Of a DNA stretch of 53,747 nt, positions 27,217 to 35,786 are shown one piece after another (within the stretch, counting starts at the first letter, position 1; each line of letters starts with the position of its first letter). The translations under genes and the position numbers were made by a program. The stretch comes from Clostridia bacterium (lineage in GTDB: Bacteria > Bacillota > Clostridia > Acetivibrionales > JAFADI01): assembly GCA_026418695.1 (NCBI GenBank), contig JAOAAU010000129.1, positions 1-53,747 of the forward strand. The letters run 5' to 3'. The notes below the pieces were generated by a model. The model saw only the letters and a program-made list of their open reading frames with translations, searched no databases and was not told the origin of the DNA.

Positions 27217-27313
27217 CTCATTCGGGTTTTGTAAAATAGTTGCTGCTTTGGGATGGGCATATACTTGTTGATACTTTGATTTGCAAATTATATAATAATT
27301 TTCTAAGCTGTAT

Positions 27314-27367
27314 AACTTGCAAAAAATATTTTAAACCGAGATTCCCCTTTAATATTATTTGCAAGTT
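27314..27367. promoter_or_regulatory. Long-spaced inverted repeat AACTTGCAAA...TTTGCAAGTT
   Basis: AACTTGCAAA (27314-27323) and TTTGCAAGTT (27358-27367) are perfect 10-bp inverted repeats 34 bp apart, with a related palindrome ATTTGCAAAT at 27279-27288. They lie ~115 bases upstream of the DeoR-type gene and probably mark operators that let a regulator loop or bind cooperatively. Confidence 0.5.
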
Positions 27368-27481
27368 GTTACCTTAACATAATTTGTGGTAATCAAATTT
27401 GCCCTTGTAATATCATTATCGCGACATATATGGCTTTAATGATTGATGATTATACTTTAATGATGACCGAAAGCAGGTGCT

Positions 27482-28249
27482 GTGGTGTTTGGTGTTGAAC
27501 GGAGAAGCAAAATTCTATCTCTTCTAAATGAAAAGAAAAGTATCACTGTTCAGGAAGCAGCCGAAGGATTTGGAGTCACGGAAGAAACCATCCGGCGTGA
27601 CCTGAAGGTTCTCGAGGGGCAAGGCTTGTTGATGAGAACCCATGGTGGCGCCGTGCTTGCAGACGACTCCAAGGCTGAAGCTCCTCTTGAAATCAGGCAG
27701 GGTATCAATATCAAGGGTAAGGATGCGATCGGAAGAGAAGCAGCGAAACTTGTAAAAGACGGCGATACCATCATTCTGGATGCTAGTACTTCCTCCCTTT
27801 TTGTTGCCAGACATATCAAGGATAGAGTAGGTGTTACAGTCATCACCAACGCTGAAAAAGTGGTGCTGGAGCTTTCAGACTGCGAAGAAATCACTGTCAT
27901 TTGTACAGGCGGGACACTGCGACATAAAAGCCTCTCCTATGTAGGAAGAGCTGCCGAAAGCATGCTCAGCAACTATCATGCAGACATGGTATTTCTCTCC
28001 TGCAAAGGCTTTTCCCCGGATAAGGGTTTCACTGATTCCAACGAACAGGAATCGGATATCCGCAAACTAATGATCGCATGTTCCGAAAAAGTGATTTATC
28101 TGTGTGATCATACAAAATTTGATAAGGTGGGCTACGTAACCACAGCCAGGTTAACAGATACTGATATTTTCATCTCGGACTCATCGATTTCACAGGAATG
28201 GCAGTGTAAGCTGAAGGATGCAGAGGTTATCCTCCGTATTGCCGATTAA
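27482..28249 (+). CDS. DeoR-family transcriptional regulator
   Basis: A 255-residue DeoR-type regulator. The DNA-binding winged helix spans ~5-57 (GVTEETIRRDLKVLE); the effector domain spans ~75-235 (DASTSSLFVARH, GTLRHKSLSYVG, LCDHTKFDK). Consecutive GTG codons at 27482 and 27485 are candidate starts, with a weak AGCAGGTG site. It is followed 80 bp later by rhaM in the same direction, so they form an operon. Its location next to the SorE/SrlD/PHP genes and rhaM suggests it controls this group in response to a phosphorylated sugar. Confidence 0.92.
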   Translation: MVFGVERRSKILSLLNEKKSITVQEAAEGFGVTEETIRRDLKVLEGQGLLMRTHGGAVLADDSKAEAPLEIRQGINIKGKDAIGREAAKLVKDGDTIILDASTSSLFVARHIKDRVGVTVITNAEKVVLELSDCEEITVICTGGTLRHKSLSYVGRAAESMLSNYHADMVFLSCKGFSPDKGFTDSNEQESDIRKLMIACSEKVIYLCDHTKFDKVGYVTTARLTDTDIFISDSSISQEWQCKLKDAEVILRIAD

Positions 28250-28329
28250 ACTTAAACGAACTTTAACCTGTACGTAAATATAAAATGAAGTTGTCCTGAA
28301 ATTTATTAATTGTAAGGAGGAAAAGGATT

Positions 28330-28644
28330 ATGATGAGAGCTGCATTCAAAATGAAACTTAAACCCGGTTTTGAAGAGGAGTACAAAAAACGTCATGATGA
28401 AATTTGGCCTGAGCTTGTTAAAGTGCTGGAAGACGCAGGTGTATCCGATTATTCTATTTATCTCGATACTGAAACCAATACCCTCTTTGCTTTCCAAAAG
28501 CTCAAGGATCACAACCGCTCAGCCGACCTCCCCGATCATCCCGTAGTCAAAAAGTGGTGGGCTTATATGGCAGATATCATGGATACGAACCCCGACAATT
28601 CTCCAGTAAGCGTTGACCTTAAAGAAGTTTTCCATATGGATTAA
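28330..28644 (+). CDS. rhaM: L-rhamnose mutarotase
   Basis: A 104-residue RhaM, the full family length, interconverting alpha- and beta-L-rhamnose before isomerisation by RhaA. Family motifs: [25 protein letters not shown] with the catalytic His, YSIYLD, and [13 protein letters not shown]. Start ATG 28330 (or 28333) follows GTAAGGAGG. It is far (~15 kb) from rhaA and rhaB but in the same locus. Its terminator has been split by the IS element. Confidence 0.95.
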   Translation: MMRAAFKMKLKPGFEEEYKKRHDEIWPELVKVLEDAGVSDYSIYLDTETNTLFAFQKLKDHNRSADLPDHPVVKKWWAYMADIMDTNPDNSPVSVDLKEVFHMD

Positions 28645-28654
28645 TTTTTAAAAA

Positions 28655-28677
28655 GGACTGAGTCGCATCAATACAGA
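28655..28677 (+). terminator. Left half of the rhaM terminator, split by the IS
   Basis: GGACTGAGTCG (28655-28665), preceded by AAAA, is the 5' arm of a terminator whose 3' arm CGATTCAGTCC plus TTTT lies at 30134-30148, beyond the IS. Removing the IS and one CAGA copy restores a hairpin with a 12-base loop. The arms are now 1.47 kb apart, so the terminator should no longer work as a local signal. Confidence 0.8.
28674..28677. repeat. Target-site duplication CAGA (left)
   Basis: CAGA immediately precedes the IS left end TGAAGTGCACCCC and is matched by CAGA at 30130-30133 right after the right end. A 4-bp duplication fits the IS3 family (3-5 bp). Confidence 0.8.
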
Positions 28678-28735
28678 TGAAGTGCACCCCAAAAATTAGA
28701 CTAAAAAAACTAATATTTGGAGGTGCACTTTTTAT

Positions 28736-29260
28736 ATGACAAAGTACGGAGAAGATAGTAAAAAGAAATTGATTGAATTAATGGAAGGAAATCAGTACTC
28801 CTTTGCTTCAGCATCAAAAGTGTTAAATATCTCAGCCACTGTGGCAAAACGTTGGTGGAAGATGTATCAAACTCATGGTTATGAAGGGCTTGTAATGAAG
28901 TCTAAAACTTACACTGGAGAATTTAAGGTTTATGCAGTAAAATATTTGCATGATAACCACTTATCGATTAATGAAGCGTCTGCCCAATTAGGCATTCCTT
29001 CTGATTCAACACTTCTCAATTGGGAACGAACATACTACGAAAAAGGAGAGGAAGGTCTTCTCGTTGAGAACCGAGGACGCCATAAAATTGGTATGCATGA
29101 AGATTCAAATAAGCCATCAAAGAAGAGAATTTCAAAGGATGCAGAAGAAGATTTAATAATTGAAGTACAACGATTAAGAGCGGAGAATGCCTACTTAAAA
29201 AAATACAACGCCTTAGTTCAAGAAAAGAAAAACTTACAAGCAAAGAAAAAACAAAGATAG
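28736..29260 (+). CDS. IS3-family transposase OrfA
   Basis: A 174-residue DNA-binding subunit. Two helix-turn-helix units are visible (about 18-45 and 70-100, INEASAQLGIPSDSTLLNWE), as is usual for the IS150 group. A leucine zipper (LIIEVQRLRAENAYLKKYN) lies at the C-terminus. ATG 28736 follows TTGGAGGTG, which lies just inside the left inverted repeat. The stop at 29258 comes right after an A6 run (29246-29251) where ribosomes can slip -1 into orfB. Confidence 0.92.
   Translation: MTKYGEDSKKKLIELMEGNQYSFASASKVLNISATVAKRWWKMYQTHGYEGLVMKSKTYTGEFKVYAVKYLHDNHLSINEASAQLGIPSDSTLLNWERTYYEKGEEGLLVENRGRHKIGMHEDSNKPSKKRISKDAEEDLIIEVQRLRAENAYLKKYNALVQEKKNLQAKKKQR
29245..29252 (+). promoter_or_regulatory. 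A6 slippery run for -1 frameshifting, orfA to orfB
   Basis: The zero-frame codons AAA AAA at 29246-29251 can shift back one base. The -1 frame is then open and reads KTKIVAELRREYSIELLL into orfB, which is a normal OrfB N-terminus. The fused OrfAB would be the active transposase, as in other IS3 elements. Confidence 0.65.
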
Positions 29261-29295
29261 TAGCAGAATTAAGGCGAGAATACTCAATTGAACTT

Positions 29296-30096
29296 TTGTT
29301 GGAAATATCAGATCTTCCAAGAAGTACATACTACTATCATTTAAAAAACTCAGAAAAGGGAGATAAATACAAACAGATCAAAGAAAATATCCAGAAAATA
29401 TTTCATGAAAACAGAGGGAGGTATGGATACCGCAGAATAACTATATCTCTTAAAAGAACGGGGTACCTGGTAAACCATAAGACGGTACAGAAGCTGATGA
29501 AAGAGCTCGGTCTTGCTTGTCTCGTACGCGTGAAAAAGTATAAAACATATCGAGGACAAGTAGGAAATATTGCACCCAATTTACTTGAGAGAGATTTTAA
29601 CGCCAGCAAACCTAATGAAAAATGGGTAACTGATGTAACAGAATTCACTTTATTGGGACAAAAGCTTTATCTGTCACCAATACTAGATCTCTACAACAGT
29701 GAAATAGTTAGCTTTTCTATAACAGAAAGACCTGTTTTTGGGCTGATACAATCCATGTTAAGTAAAGCTTTTGAAAAATATGCTGACTTAGAAGGATTAA
29801 TTCTTCATACTGACCAGGGGTGGCAATACCAGATGAAATCTTATCAAAATCAATTAAAAGATAGAGGAATTCGGCAAAGTATGTCGCGTAAAGGAAATTG
29901 CCTTGATAATTCTGTTATGGAAAACTTCTTTGGTCTACTAAAGTCAGAACTATTGTATTTACAAGAGTTCACGAATATTAATCATTTTAAAAGGGAATTG
30001 GAAGATTATATTTATTGGTACAATGCAAAACGAATTAAGGGAAAATTAAAAGGATTGAGTCCCTTAGAATACAGAACTCAATCCTTAGTAGCCTAA
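29296..30096 (+). CDS. IS3-family transposase OrfB (DDE integrase domain)
   Basis: A 266-residue catalytic part with the HTH_21 region (RGRYGYRRITISLKRTGY) and an rve integrase core. All three DDE residues are present: Asp in WVTDVTEF, Asp in HTDQGWQYQ, and Glu in SVMENFFGLLKSE. The C-terminal YWYNAKRIKGKLKGLSP motif follows. A standalone start would be TTG 29296; more likely it is expressed by -1 frameshift from orfA, because the frame is open back to 29245. No disruption is seen. Confidence 0.93.
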   Translation: MLEISDLPRSTYYYHLKNSEKGDKYKQIKENIQKIFHENRGRYGYRRITISLKRTGYLVNHKTVQKLMKELGLACLVRVKKYKTYRGQVGNIAPNLLERDFNASKPNEKWVTDVTEFTLLGQKLYLSPILDLYNSEIVSFSITERPVFGLIQSMLSKAFEKYADLEGLILHTDQGWQYQMKSYQNQLKDRGIRQSMSRKGNCLDNSVMENFFGLLKSELLYLQEFTNINHFKRELEDYIYWYNAKRIKGKLKGLSPLEYRTQSLVA

Positions 30097-30129
30097 AATT
30101 TACTTGTCTAACTTTTTGGGGTCAGATCA

Positions 30130-30148
30130 CAGACGATTCAGTCCTTTT
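30130..30148 (+). terminator. Right half of the rhaM terminator with CAGA duplication
   Basis: CAGA (30130-30133) is the right target duplication. It is followed by CGATTCAGTCC and TTTT (30134-30148), the complement of the arm at 28655-28665. Confidence 0.8.
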
Positions 30149-30255
30149 ATTATGCGTTTCATAGTAGATAACATATCAACGATGTCATGATAAGATGAGT
30201 GCATGAAATCAATGTGAAGAAGAAAATTTCAGTGAATAATAAACTCACCCCTAAC

Positions 30256-30278
30256 CCCTCTCTTCTCAAAAGAGGGGA
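30256..30278. repeat. CCCCTCTC...AGAGGGG hairpin
   Basis: A short hairpin with arms CCCCTCT and AGAGGGG preceded by CACCCCTAA, a sequence type that recurs as a small interspersed hairpin in many genomes. It lies between the IS and the next terminator. Confidence 0.4.
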
Positions 30279-30293
30279 ATGAGAATAAAAATC

Positions 30294-30330
30294 AAAGGCC
30301 TACTGCAAAGGAATCTTGCAGTAGGCCTTT
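30294..30330. terminator. Bidirectional terminator after the sugar-binding protein gene
   Basis: AAAGGCCTACTGCAA (30294-30308) pairs perfectly with TTGCAGTAGGCCTTT (30316-30330). On the minus strand it ends the ABC transporter transcript; on the plus strand it may stop readthrough from the IS and the broken rhaM terminator. Confidence 0.88.
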
Positions 30331-30352
30331 ATATCAATACTTCTTATAAATC

Positions 30353-31444
30353 TTAGTATACCTTCTTCCATTCACCGATGTTCTTTGCATCAAATTTGAA
30401 TGGGTCGCCCAGCATGATCTGAGTTCCGTCTCCATCTTTAACAACTTCCTTGTCACCCAGTCTTCCAGCCTTGAATTTATCGCCAACCTTACCTGAGATT
30501 GTACCTTTTACAAGTGCATCTGCTGCATAACCTGTGAGGTAACCAACATCGATAGGATTCCAGAGATACATCCATGGGCAAACGCCGCTTTCGATGTATT
30601 CAGCCATTTCGCTTGGGAGTCCAAGACCTGTAACCATTACTTTACCTTTGAGGTTCTTGTCGGTTATAACCTTACCTGCTGCTGCGATACCAACCGTTGT
30701 AGGAGCAATGATGGCTTTGAGGTTAGGGAAGGATTTGAGTAACGCTTCTGTTTCAGAAACGCTCTTATCTCTTAAGTCATCACCGTAAGCAACCTTTACA
30801 AGTTTAACATCTTTATACTTAGGATCTTCAAGTTCTTTTTTCATCCATTCAATCCAGGTATTCTGATTTGTTGCCTGAGATGTTGCGCTAAGTACTGCGA
30901 TTTCACCTTTACCGCCGATCATTTCTGCTGCCGCCTGAACTTCAACACGGCCGATTCTTTCAGGATCCGCCTGGTTTACGTGAACCATACGGCTCTGAGC
31001 ATTTACTGCTGAGTCCGCAGAGAGAACCTTGATACCTGCATCCATCGCTTTTTTCAAAGCCGGCTGGAGAGCATCGGGGTCGTTACCGGTGATAGCGATA
31101 GCAGCAACTTTCTGAGCAATGAGTTCTTCAATCATCTGAATCTGTGCTTCAGCGGTTGGTTGGTCCGGAGCTTTCAGGATCGCTTCGCCACCGAGTTCTT
31201 CGATCGCTGTCTTAAAGCCTTCCATCTGCTTTTCACCGTAAGGGTTACCAGCATTCTTGAAGATAAACGCATACTTCTTCTTAGCGCCATCCGTAGTTTT
31301 TGCCGGTTCTTTTGCAGGCTCTTTCGCTGCTTCCTGCTTTGCAGGCTCTTGTTTTGCAGGTTCCTGTGGAGCGCTTCCGCCGCATCCAGCCAGCAGTGAC
31401 ATGATCATCACTGAAGATAATAATCCCGCTAATACTCTTTTCAT
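30353..31444 (-). CDS. rhaS: Rhamnose-type ABC transporter substrate-binding lipoprotein
   Basis: A 363-residue periplasmic-binding-protein-like lipoprotein. ATG 31444 is used because GGGGAGG lies nine bases before it; the frame opens six codons earlier inside that site. It has a lipoprotein signal peptide (MKRVLAGLLSSVMIMSLLAGC) with lipobox LAGC, then a repetitive AKQEPAKQEAAKEPAKEPAK linker to hold the domain off the membrane, and a type I sugar-binding fold (KNAGNPYGEKQMEGFK, ITGNDPDAL, DSAVN). It resembles RhaS/LsrB-type binding proteins. It is last in the ATPase-permease-permease-binding protein operon (minus strand). The sugar is inferred as L-rhamnose from the locus. Confidence 0.88.
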   Translation of the reverse strand: MKRVLAGLLSSVMIMSLLAGCGGSAPQEPAKQEPAKQEAAKEPAKEPAKTTDGAKKKYAFIFKNAGNPYGEKQMEGFKTAIEELGGEAILKAPDQPTAEAQIQMIEELIAQKVAAIAITGNDPDALQPALKKAMDAGIKVLSADSAVNAQSRMVHVNQADPERIGRVEVQAAAEMIGGKGEIAVLSATSQATNQNTWIEWMKKELEDPKYKDVKLVKVAYGDDLRDKSVSETEALLKSFPNLKAIIAPTTVGIAAAGKVITDKNLKGKVMVTGLGLPSEMAEYIESGVCPWMYLWNPIDVGYLTGYAADALVKGTISGKVGDKFKAGRLGDKEVVKDGDGTQIMLGDPFKFDAKNIGEWKKVY

Positions 31445-31620
31445 CTTTTTCTTCCTCCCCATATTTTATAATTTGTTCTATACAAAACAGTGTTTCACTG
31501 TTCCATATCCATAAGATGAATGATTTATCAGAATTCCACCGTTGTTTTGTAAAAAATGCAATAGGATACCAAGCCCGCTATACTTATGAGTCCGGAACTC
31601 TTTGTGCAAAAGCTTCTAGC

Positions 31621-32613
31621 TTACTGAGCCTTGCGCGTTTTACCTATATTAAACTTTAAGTTGGGAATCATTACAGCAAATATCAATAGCAATCCAATAA
31701 TGATCAACAGCACCTGGGCCGGTATGTTTTTCAATCCAAGTCCGTATCTTAGCAAACCGATGAGGAACACGGAAATTATCGCGCCCAACATCCTGCCTTT
31801 TCCGCCAGATGTACTGATTCCGCCAAGTACCGCCATCGCAATTACATCCAGTTCATATCCGCTGGCTACATTGGGCCTGGTACTTCCCATTCTGGAGGTA
31901 AGGAACAAAGCTGTTACTGCAGACATGGTTCCGGCAAGTGTAAAGATGATTACCTTAATCTTATCTACCTGGATTCCGGAAAACCTGCTGGCAGTAATAT
32001 TATTCCCCATCGCATAGGCCCGTCTTCCAAAAGTAGTCTTGTGCAGCAGCAATCCGAAGATTGCCGCAAAGATAGCAAACGCAATCAGGATGAACGGTAC
32101 GCCGCCAACATATCCCCATCCAAGGAACTTGTACCAAGCCGGGAACTTTCCGGAGGCCTGATCTTCCAGTATGATGTAGGCGATACCTCTATAAATGATC
32201 ATCGTAGATAATGTAACGATAACAGCAGATAATTCTTTGAACTTCACAATCAGCAACCCATTGATCAATCCACAGATTGTTCCGACCAAGAGGCAAATGA
32301 CCATGGCGATCTCCATTGGAACTCCCGAATTGTAGGAAACTGCCATAACAACCGCAGAAAGTGCTACCGTCGACGATACCGAGATGTCAATATCTCCCAG
32401 AATCAGGATAAACACCATCGGGAATACAATAAATGCCTTATCCAAAAAAGTCATCGTTGCATCCAATAAACGTTTTGGATCCAGATAATACGGAGACAGT
32501 GAAGTATTAATCACATTGATCAGGATAAATATGCATACCAGCAACCATTCCCATTGGAGGAAGAAGCTTTTCCAGTTAAATTCCTTCTTTGCAACAATAT
32601 TTCTCGCATTCAT
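31621..32613 (-). CDS. Sugar ABC transporter permease (RbsC/RhaQ type)
   Basis: A 330-residue integral membrane protein with about 8-10 hydrophobic segments and the BPD_transp_2 loop (GGISTSGGKGRMLGA, near 265-280) that meets the ATPase. It starts at ATG 32613 after GAGGAGG, three bases beyond the stop of the other permease gene, so translation is probably coupled. The two permeases form a heterodimeric channel. The N-terminal ~25 residues are cytosolic and basic. Confidence 0.9.
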   Translation of the reverse strand: MNARNIVAKKEFNWKSFFLQWEWLLVCIFILINVINTSLSPYYLDPKRLLDATMTFLDKAFIVFPMVFILILGDIDISVSSTVALSAVVMAVSYNSGVPMEIAMVICLLVGTICGLINGLLIVKFKELSAVIVTLSTMIIYRGIAYIILEDQASGKFPAWYKFLGWGYVGGVPFILIAFAIFAAIFGLLLHKTTFGRRAYAMGNNITASRFSGIQVDKIKVIIFTLAGTMSAVTALFLTSRMGSTRPNVASGYELDVIAMAVLGGISTSGGKGRMLGAIISVFLIGLLRYGLGLKNIPAQVLLIIIGLLLIFAVMIPNLKFNIGKTRKAQ

Positions 32614-32616
32614 AGC

Positions 32617-33624
32617 TTATATTTTCCTCCTCATAAGGTTATTCCGGTCAACACTTCTTTTCACCAGTGCATTGACGATTACTGCGACTAGGATAACACA
32701 TCCCTGGATAGCGTTCTGCCAGAAGGGAGAAACGTTGATCAGCGGAAGTGCATTATTTAGTATCCCCAGAAGCAGTGACCCCAGGATGATACCGGAAATC
32801 TTTCCTGATCCGCCGGCAATATTGACACCGCCAAGAACACAGGCCGCAATAACATTGATTTCATATCCCATCGCCGTATCGCCCTGTGCTGACGCGAACT
32901 TCGATACCCAAAGGACACCCGCCAGACCGGTGAGCGCTCCCATGATGGTATACACCAGGAATAGAATCTTTTCATTGTTGATACCACTGATTTTGGCTGA
33001 ATCCGGATTACTTCCTACCGCATAGATTTGCCTGCCGGTTCTTGTGTGATTAATAAAATAGTAAGCAACGATATAAATGATGATTGCTATGAAAATCAGT
33101 GTGTTAATTCCGAGAACGGATCCAGTAGCGATCGCCTTGAAGCTCGTCGGCATCTGGTGGGCACTGACCCACTTGCCGCCGCTGATCATAAAGGTCAAGC
33201 CTCTAAATACATTCATCATGCCGAGGGTTGCAATAATCGGAGGCACATTGGTCTTCGCAATAATTAATCCAATGATTGCACCACAGACAATTCCTACTAC
33301 TGTTCCCAGGAGAATAGCCGCTAGAGGATTCATACCCGGATTCGATTTGACCGTCAAAGCGGTCGTCATCCCAGCCAGTGCAAGGGTAGAACCAAGTGAA
33401 AGGTCAATCCCTCTGGTAACGATGACAAGCATCATGCCGATGGCAAGAACACTAAGAATTGCCGTATTGGTGATCATGTCATCGATGTTTTCCAAGGTTA
33501 AAAAGCTTTGATTCCGCATCTGTACCGCAATGGAAATCAGGAGAATGAACCCCAGCAACCCCAGTTCCCTAAACTTTACGATATTGAGTCCTTTTGATGA
33601 TTTTCCAACCGTAACTTCAGCCAT
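32617..33624 (-). CDS. Sugar ABC transporter permease (RbsC/RhaP type)
   Basis: A 335-residue membrane permease, about eight to ten segments, with the conserved VLGGVNIAGGSGKISG loop contacting the ATPase and RGIDLSLGSTLALAGM near the N-terminus. ATG 33624 follows AAGGGGAAAG. It is paired with the permease downstream and lies 68 bp after the ATPase gene. It belongs to the carbohydrate CUT2 family; rhamnose is inferred from neighbours. Confidence 0.9.
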   Translation of the reverse strand: MAEVTVGKSSKGLNIVKFRELGLLGFILLISIAVQMRNQSFLTLENIDDMITNTAILSVLAIGMMLVIVTRGIDLSLGSTLALAGMTTALTVKSNPGMNPLAAILLGTVVGIVCGAIIGLIIAKTNVPPIIATLGMMNVFRGLTFMISGGKWVSAHQMPTSFKAIATGSVLGINTLIFIAIIIYIVAYYFINHTRTGRQIYAVGSNPDSAKISGINNEKILFLVYTIMGALTGLAGVLWVSKFASAQGDTAMGYEINVIAACVLGGVNIAGGSGKISGIILGSLLLGILNNALPLINVSPFWQNAIQGCVILVAVIVNALVKRSVDRNNLMRRKI

Positions 33625-33692
33625 ATACTTTCCCCTTATCTTAAAACTTTATAAATCTTTCTCAGTTCAAGGAAGTCTTCTACTTCCAAGGA

Positions 33693-35204
33693 TCATACCG
33701 CCGCTGCTTCAGCTTTGCTCGCCATAGCAGCTTCCAGGATGGTCTCCTGAGTAGCTTCATCTCTATTTAAAATTGCCGTGATTCTTCCTTCCCGCATGAC
33801 TGCAATCCTGTCGCACATTCCAAGGACTTCCGGCATTTCAGATGAGACCATAATTACGCCGTATCCCTGACAAGCCAGATCACTCATGATCTCATGAATG
33901 GCGGATTTGGCACCTACATCAACACCCTTGGTAGGTTCGTCCAGAATGATCACCTTTAAATCCGCGGTTAATAATTTGGCAACAACTACTTTTTGCTGAT
34001 TTCCACCAGACAGCGAACTTGCCAGGTCAAAAATACTATTGGCCTTGACATTCACTTTTTCTGACAGGCTCTTTGCAACTTCAGCCTCTTCCTTTTCGTT
34101 CAGCCAACCTTTTTTAGAGTATTTGCCAATGGCCGGCAAAGTAATATTTTTCCCAATTCCCCACTCTAAAACAAGCCCCTGCTTCTGCCGATCCTCCGGA
34201 AGGTATCCTATTCCAAGCTCCATAGCTTCCAACGGACCCTTAACCTTTATTTCCTTCCCCTCCAGGTAAACACTGCCTTTGTCATGAGGCAGGATTCCAA
34301 AAATGGATTGGCATACCTCTGTCCTGCCAGCGCCTACCAGTCCTGTAAGACCAAGAATTTCTCCTTTTCGGAGACTAAAGGAAATATCCTCAAAGTATCC
34401 GGTTTTCCCAAGTTTGTCTACTCGCAGGAGTTCTTCACCGACCCTAGCGGGCTTTTTCGGGAAAAGCTGTGTAATCTCACGGCCTACCATGGCTACGATC
34501 AAGTCCTCGTTGGAGATTTCCCTGACTCCCCAGGACCCTATATATTTTGCATCTCTAAAGACCGTTACCCTGCTTGCCAGGCGGTACATATCCTCAAACC
34601 TGTGAGAAATAAAAATGATAGAAGCTCCGCGATCCCTCAGCTGCTCCGTTATCCTGTACAATTCCTCGCTTTCCCTTTTCGTAAGGGCTGCCGTCGGCTC
34701 GTCCATGATAATGATTTTTGCATTGGTGGACAGAGCTTTTGCGATTTCTACAATCTGCTGCTGCGCTACACTAAGAGCCCCCATAAGCGTCTTTGGGTCA
34801 AAATTGGCCCCCAGTTGGTCAAGCAGTTCCTTGGCTTCAGCATGCATTTCCTTCCACAGGATTCTCTTCGTTCCTTTCTGGATCTTTTCATGCCCCATAA
34901 AAATATTTTCAGTGACACTCAAATCCGGGTAGCAGGTAACATGCTGATAAATTGCTGCAATTCCCATTTTCTGAGCATCCTTTGGATTCTTAAATTCCAC
35001 TTTCTGTCCATTTAGAAAGATTTCACCCTCATCCGGTGCATGAACCCCTGTAATCACCTTGATAAAAGTTGATTTGCCCGCACCGTTTTCCCCCATCAAA
35101 GCATGGATCTCGCCAGGCCCCAACTGAAAGTGAACATTATTCAAAGCCTTCACACCTGGAAATGTTTTTGTTATACCCTTTAACTCAAGCACGTATTGAG
35201 ACAT
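33693..35204 (-). CDS. rhaT: Rhamnose-type ABC transporter ATPase (two NBDs)
   Basis: A 503-residue CUT2-type ATPase with two nucleotide-binding domains. The first has Walker A GENGAGKST and Walker B IIIMDEPTAAL; its signature LSVAQQ departs from LSGGQ. The second has the usual CUT2 degenerate Walker A (GLVGAGRTEV), an intact signature LSGGNQQK and LDEPTKGVDVGAK. It energises the two permeases. It is the first gene of the transporter operon. The upstream 582-bp gap contains the strongest copy of the rhamnose operator motif (35294-35316). Confidence 0.92.
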   Translation of the reverse strand: MSQYVLELKGITKTFPGVKALNNVHFQLGPGEIHALMGENGAGKSTFIKVITGVHAPDEGEIFLNGQKVEFKNPKDAQKMGIAAIYQHVTCYPDLSVTENIFMGHEKIQKGTKRILWKEMHAEAKELLDQLGANFDPKTLMGALSVAQQQIVEIAKALSTNAKIIIMDEPTAALTKRESEELYRITEQLRDRGASIIFISHRFEDMYRLASRVTVFRDAKYIGSWGVREISNEDLIVAMVGREITQLFPKKPARVGEELLRVDKLGKTGYFEDISFSLRKGEILGLTGLVGAGRTEVCQSIFGILPHDKGSVYLEGKEIKVKGPLEAMELGIGYLPEDRQKQGLVLEWGIGKNITLPAIGKYSKKGWLNEKEEAEVAKSLSEKVNVKANSIFDLASSLSGGNQQKVVVAKLLTADLKVIILDEPTKGVDVGAKSAIHEIMSDLACQGYGVIMVSSEMPEVLGMCDRIAVMREGRITAILNRDEATQETILEAAMASKAEAAAV

Positions 35205-35786
35205 AAATCTGCTCCCGTCTTTCTTTTTTCACACTCACCTAAAATCAAAAACAAGTAAATTTGCTGTCATATTTTGTTTTTTATTCATGTTCATTTATGT
35301 TCTTTTGTGTTTTATGTTATATATATTCGCGATCTTTTATCTTAATCCTTCTTTTTTTTAAAAATATTTTTTAAATATTTTTTCGTACGCAATACTTACT
35401 ATTTCTTGTTTTTAAGCCTTCTTCAGGAGCTACCCGTCTTTTTGCGCCAGAGAGTCATCAAGAAATGTTTTTTTATGTTCTTTTTAAATTATTTCAATCA
35501 TAAATCAAACATATCACCATGAAGTTAGGTCGTAAACAGTCCCCGTGTTGATAAAGTACTCATTCGTTCAATAAATTACCGCTTTGTTGTTTGTTTCCTT
35601 TTACACCCGGACCTTTTGCATAGCCCCAAAAACGCAGTAAAATTGTACTTATGAAAGAAACGCAAAATAACCTATTCTCATAAGAATTTAAGAAAAGAAG
35701 GATGTGCATAGAATAAGTATGAATGGATTTGAAATTTATTGAAATATCAACATAATGTCTTTCATCATTTTATCAGCATACACTGA
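35205..35786. other. Long regulatory gap upstream of the rhamnose transporter operon
   Basis: AT-rich gap between the orphan ATPase gene and the transporter operon. It contains a triple run of ATGTT/GTGTT half-sites at 35286-35318 and a further half-site TTTATGTTCTTTTT at 35473-35486. The distance suggests the transporter has its own promoter. I found no ORF. Confidence 0.55.
35294..35316 (-). promoter_or_regulatory. Rhamnose-regulon operator, transporter copy
   Basis: Plus-strand reading TTTATGTTCTTTTGTGTTTTATG, with an extra ATGTTC just upstream. The core TGTTCTTTTGTGT is shared with sites upstream of the deoR gene (38199-38222) and rhaB (46339-46356, reverse complement). Direct repeats of this kind are typical for DeoR-family repressors. 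Confidence 0.6.

Larger units (their letters stand above)
28678..30129 (+). mobile_element. IS3-family (IS150-group) insertion sequence, apparently complete
   Basis: A 1452-bp element bounded by TG...CA ends. The left end TGAAGTGCACCCCAAAAATT matches the reverse complement of the right end (TGATCTGACCCCAAAAAGTT) with one base gap and a few mismatches. It is flanked by CAGA direct repeats. Two overlapping-frame ORFs (orfA, and orfB in -1) encode the transposase. Both appear intact, so it may be active. It has inserted into the loop of the rhaM terminator. Confidence 0.92.
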
